Assembly (NCBI GenBank): GCA_022822135.1
Contig: JAJECH010000047.1
Span: 1-55,122, forward strand
Origin: Pseudomonadales bacterium
GTDB taxonomy: Bacteria > Pseudomonadota > Gammaproteobacteria > Pseudomonadales > Azotimanducaceae
Reading direction: 5' to 3'
DNA length: 55,122 nucleotides
The stretch's first letter is position 1; every line of letters starts with the position of its first letter. The notes beneath the pieces are model-generated. The model was not told where the DNA came from and did no database searches. It saw only the letters and a program-made list of their open reading frames with translations. This document shows, piece by piece, positions 52,701-55,122 of this stretch. The translations under genes were made by a program, and so were the position numbers.

Positions 52701-53259
52701 AGAAGAACTCGACAAGCATGTCCTCGACCTTGAAGCGACTATGAGCGAGATTCGAAGAGCGATCGATCGCATCGACACAGAGACAAAGCAGAACTTACGC
52801 AAGACGTTTGATGCTGTAAATGAGAATCTGGCGCGGGTATTCGAATCGCTGTTTGGCGGCGGTACTGCTTCGATTGAGTTTACCGAGGAGGACATTCTTC
52901 ACGCAGGTGTGATCGTACGAGCGCGTCCACCTGGAAAACGTAATTCGACCATCAACATGCTATCAGGAGGCGAACGTGCGATGACTGCGATCGCCTTCGT
53001 ATTTGCACTTTTTGAACTCAATCCGAGTCCTGTATGCATATTGGATGAGGTTGACGCCCCGCTTGATGAGAGAAATGTCGTGAAGTTCGCGGAACTTCTA
53101 TCCAGAATGAGTACGGACACTCAATTCGTGGTCATCACTCATAATCCAGCGACGATGGAAATGGCGGGCAACTTGCTCGGCGTAACGATGGAGGAGGCAG
53201 GTGTATCGCGTCTGGTCGCTGTTAATTTAGAAGACGCTTACGCGCTAGCGGCTCAATAG
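49741..53259 (+). CDS. smc: Chromosome partition protein SMC
   Basis: 1172 residues, TTG start. SMC condenses and aligns sister chromosomes with ScpA and ScpB. The head has Walker A GPNGCGKSN (~33-41), signature LSGGERAMTAIAF and Walker B CILDEVDAPLDERN. Coiled coils at ~170-505 and ~660-1000 flank a hinge (GTRLGAMLQVESGWESAVEVVLGA). It lies 3 bp after ccmI, an unusual place: in many gammaproteobacteria smc precedes zipA and ligA. Here a convergent methyltransferase follows after 74 bp. Confidence 0.97.
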   Translation: MHLVSIKLAGFKSFVDATTITLDPAVSVVVGPNGCGKSNILDAVRWAIGESAAQRLRGDLNRDFIFSGSDTRPSASRASVELVFDNQDGRIGGDYAAYGELSVRREVHSGEQVSSDYFLNGQRCRRSDVRDVFLGTGFGTRGYSIIQQDWITQLVNSDPDTLREHLEEASGVSRYRARRHETLNKLNLTDQNLEQVKLKQADLGREIRQLKTQATRAKRYEEITGTLNRLKTQLLHRKIHAKKEDQDEVLAELKQVDDALAELDSRNAGYGEQQLRLETLLASQQDDQARVAETRIDAQTLVNSLNHQIEQIESTRDSTVASINLKCDQLNDSLSTLESDAEELARLNAEQGALQTKLNGLASSKRTADQDLGLARREVDSANAQTQLLSERASEFAIEIADLDAKRQIDEAAIENLSHLLDVVETPDVELDGIEADIRDATAKVAEGEQAESELHQQLARIDQSLTKDGNEQQAIESNLAEKLPALQGLRDELLSLRTLQEASLGEEVSTDELKEWISSAGLEPGTRLGAMLQVESGWESAVEVVLGARIQAIATNQFERQQSQLNSLKESDVALFDVDFEPDVIAEISSAPSLASKLKGPYRQKFAPLVAGVYVCDSYADGVNIVSSLGQTDSVITADGAWLGKNWVRVFRSEDRAVGVIERSRRSEELVAEISKIEQEISDLRERQDGISGEIKSASKQRESARVQLNNLSAQLVENRTLLAQFTKRRDEKRKALTAQQLSNTDRRADMDGLRNEVATAKAKLDSLRKEQDQTVRELEEAQSVAVRVELTFDEKQESLDAVVQQMRETEQAKTQLDVKVDYLELSQARQEIVVNRLVADISGLIAQGEHAKAELPELTAKRDIGQRDLTQIEKELNTKSSELADTQHQLTDVRKSQSELSKEKDEITDSLTQLKSQQTRLSIELEQLNTELEQLNTPLEYADGESEFSVETVEQEIETLTARLDRLGLINYRATTDLEDRITEKEELDKHVLDLEATMSEIRRAIDRIDTETKQNLRKTFDAVNENLARVFESLFGGGTASIEFTEEDILHAGVIVRARPPGKRNSTINMLSGGERAMTAIAFVFALFELNPSPVCILDEVDAPLDERNVVKFAELLSRMSTDTQFVVITHNPATMEMAGNLLGVTMEEAGVSRLVAVNLEDAYALAAQ

Positions 53260-53333
53260 CAACTTAGATCTTCAGTGCAGTAATCTGGATAGCACTGGAT
53301 CAATCGTATTCCTAGAAACTCCGGCGGCTCACT

Positions 53334-54173
53334 TTAGTTATCTGGATTGATGCCGGTGACTACGAATTGTGGTAGCGTGAACAGGAAATTGCCGTTTTCC
53401 ACAGCACTTTCTACTTCCGATATCAATTCACGTACTTCGTCAGAGGGCATCGAGTTGAATTCGGATGCATAGCTCGCCATATTGCGGAGCACCGACAAAC
53501 TGCCACCTGTTGTATCTACGCCTGCTTGGATATAGACATCCACAGATTCGAAACCCGAATGTAGCAATCTAGATCGCAACACTCTTCCAATCTCAGGGGT
53601 TTTGAACGCCACTGATGCTGCATCGAAGAAGCGCGCGGTTCGTTCTGCTCCCCACGGTTCAACTATCACAAATCGCCAATCACTATTAATTACGAGAATT
53701 CGTCCACCCGGCTCAAGAACTCGACGAATTTCGTTAAGTGTTGACGACACGCTAGGTACATACTCGAGTACGTTTTTACACAGTGCGCGATTAACCACGT
53801 TGTTGTCTAACGGGATTTTCTCGTCGTTGATTGCGTGAAAGGAAACGTGCGAAGTATCGATCGCTCGATTGGATGCGTCTTGGATGAATCGCTCATTTAG
53901 GTCGACGCCGTATACGTGACCTTTAGCTCCGACGAGATTTGCCATGCCCATGCTCACGAATCCCGGACCGCAACCGAAATCAAGAACGCGAGATCCGTGT
54001 TGAAGGTCAAGCGGCTTCAGCAACGCTTCATGCCCTTCGCGCCAAACAAACATCTGTTCGTAACGATCGATTCGTTCATCCTCGATGCGCTTCCAGTGGT
54101 CCGTGTAAAAAGATGCTTGTGTCACCCTCTCTAGTCCCTCTACGTCAGATAGGTCGATGCCATTCCTTGGCAT
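53334..54173 (-). CDS. Class I SAM-dependent methyltransferase
   Basis: About 279 residues. Motif I VLDFGCGPGFVS (~62-73), acidic loop YGVDLNERFI, post-I NRALCKNVLEYVPS and LNEIRRVLEPGGRILVIN. This is the generic Methyltransf_11/25-type fold, and the C-terminal substrate domain does not point to a target. The ATG at 54173 is chosen over a GTG one codon earlier. It is convergent with smc. No operon partner is seen. Confidence 0.88.
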   Translation of the reverse strand: MPRNGIDLSDVEGLERVTQASFYTDHWKRIEDERIDRYEQMFVWREGHEALLKPLDLQHGSRVLDFGCGPGFVSMGMANLVGAKGHVYGVDLNERFIQDASNRAIDTSHVSFHAINDEKIPLDNNVVNRALCKNVLEYVPSVSSTLNEIRRVLEPGGRILVINSDWRFVIVEPWGAERTARFFDAASVAFKTPEIGRVLRSRLLHSGFESVDVYIQAGVDTTGGSLSVLRNMASYASEFNSMPSDEVRELISEVESAVENGNFLFTLPQFVVTGINPDN

Positions 54174-54375
54174 CACTCGCCAGCCATGGAGCGAGTTTTA
54201 TAGACAAGTGGAATCAGATTCTGTAATCTCAATCAAAAGCAGACGGTGATGAGTGGCAGGAAATCAGGCTCTTCGGTGCCCAAACCAGCCATCGTTCGAC
54301 CATGCCGTTTTAGCTTGCCGAGAAGTTCTGAGCGGGCACACGGGGCATGCCTAGGCGAGCACGGACTTTTTTCGC

Positions 54376-55122
54376 TCAGCGTCTCGGTCGAGCGCGAGCG
54401 ACCCGAACGACTTGACCGCCGGAGGCGTGCTCGAGCAGCAGGTAGAGCTCGCCCGCTAGGCCGATCTCGACGTCTCTAATCCGGGCCAGGTTCTCGATCA
54501 GGATCTCCCGCTCGACTAGCTTGCCATCCTCGATTCGGAGCCGAATGAGGTCCGCTGCCTTGAGCGAGCCGACCAGCAGATCCCCACGCCAGGCGGCAAA
54601 AGCGTCGCCGTCATAGACCACGAATGCCGACACGGCCACCGACGGCGTGAGATCTACCACGGGTTGCTCGATGTCCTCAAGCGAAACCTCGGTGCCGTGG
54701 CGCCCATCCCAGTTGACCAGTGTGCCATCGTAATTTTGTCCTCTCGAGAAGAGAGGCCAGCCGTAGTTACGTCCGGACAGCAGCAGATTCACCTCGTCGC
54801 CGCCCCGGGGTCCGTGCTCGGTTCCCCATAGGCGACGGGTGCGCGCATCGAACTCGAGGCCCTGCGGAGTCCTGTGGCCATAGCTCCAGGTGCTCTGCAA
54901 CGCGCCGGGCACATCGACGAAGGGATTGTCCGCAGGGACTCGACCATCGTCCCCGATCCGGTGGATCTTGCCGTGCGGCGAGGCGAGGTCCTGAATCCCG
55001 TCGTCGCTCTTATAGCCCACGCTGAGGAACACGTACCCGTCCGGGTCGAAAGCGATTCGACCGCCGGCTATCATGTCGCTCGAGACCGAGTAGGATTCAA
55101 GCGGCGGCTGCCAGATCACTTG
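54376..55122 (-). CDS. PQQ-dependent aldose sugar dehydrogenase-like protein (C-terminal part)
   Basis: About 248 codons, continuing beyond the right edge, which is the N-terminal side. Beta-propeller motifs of the glucose/sorbosone dehydrogenase family: GGRIAFDPDGYVFLSVG, HGKIHRI, YGHRTPQGLEF, WGTEHGPRGGDEVN and FRG-like AWRGDLLVGSL. The enzymes oxidise sugars in the periplasm with PQQ. G+C is ~62-65% in two counted 60-bp lines (54481, 54841), well above the ~50% of neighbouring genes, so it looks acquired or from a different contig. Confidence 0.88.
   Translation of the reverse strand, partial: QVIWQPPLESYSVSSDMIAGGRIAFDPDGYVFLSVGYKSDDGIQDLASPHGKIHRIGDDGRVPADNPFVDVPGALQSTWSYGHRTPQGLEFDARTRRLWGTEHGPRGGDEVNLLLSGRNYGWPLFSRGQNYDGTLVNWDGRHGTEVSLEDIEQPVVDLTPSVAVSAFVVYDGDAFAAWRGDLLVGSLKAADLIRLRIEDGKLVEREILIENLARIRDVEIGLAGELYLLLEHASGGQVVRVARARPRR

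Overview
The window is about 55 kb of bacterial chromosome at roughly 50% G+C, almost certainly from a gammaproteobacterium. The evidence is the set of gene families together: the divergent tesA/ybbA-ybbP trio, ttcA, a yheU-family gene (UPF0270), the long tail-specific protease Prc, yaaA, a DUF1244 gene, bolA beside trhO, lpxA, and a full ccmABCDEFGHI set for cytochrome c maturation. It encodes a canonical SMC, so it is not from the MukB-bearing groups such as Enterobacterales or Vibrionales. Genes are tightly packed, with many 4-base start/stop overlaps, convergent genes that share stop codons, and frequent TTG starts. Three phytanoyl-CoA-dioxygenase-like (PhyH) proteins plus several toxin-antitoxin-like modules suggest an environmental or symbiotic lineage; that is inference.

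Left part (1-15.3 kb). A TnpB transposon tail lies at the edge, followed by an SRAP-domain abasic-site protein, a two-domain oxidoreductase (Gfo/Idh fused to aldo-keto reductase), an unknown gene, and a PhyH gene overlapping a solitary lpxA. Divergent from these runs a long co-oriented block: a LolA-like periplasmic protein, two FtsX/MacB-type permeases, a LolD-like ATPase and an outer-membrane barrel, which look like one trans-envelope export system. Gamma-glutamyltranspeptidase, a secreted beta-propeller with a haem-c motif, and a second PhyH protein follow.

Middle part (15.3-38 kb). Housekeeping genes (acnA-thrS, prc, lepB, DUF1244, terC, yaaA, a PP2C phosphatase with bolA and trhO, tesA, ybbA-ybbP, ttcA, yheU) are separated by accessory pieces: an AbiEii-like pair with a 9-bp inverted repeat upstream, a possible IS481 fragment, a zeta-toxin-like pair, and a DUF4143-type AAA ATPase preceded by direct repeats with exact 22-bp spacing.

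Right part (38-55 kb). The ccm operon is split: ccmABCD and ccmEFGHI are separated by a 4.5-kb accessory island holding a broken PhyH tail, a frameshifted TnpB fragment, a Fic module, an intact PhyH gene and a single-chain nucleotidyltransferase/HEPN-like gene. The ccmD-phyH junction occurs twice in the island as colinear 164-bp direct repeats 1756 bp apart, which records how the island formed. smc follows ccmI directly, then a convergent methyltransferase. The last ~0.8 kb, a C-terminal part of a PQQ-type sugar dehydrogenase, is markedly richer in G+C (about 62-65% in two counted lines) and may be foreign DNA or an assembly join.

No rRNA, tRNA, riboswitch or CRISPR array was found. The strongest unusual signals are the split ccm operon with its duplicated junction, the 22-bp repeats upstream of the DUF4143 ATPase, and the envelope export block.
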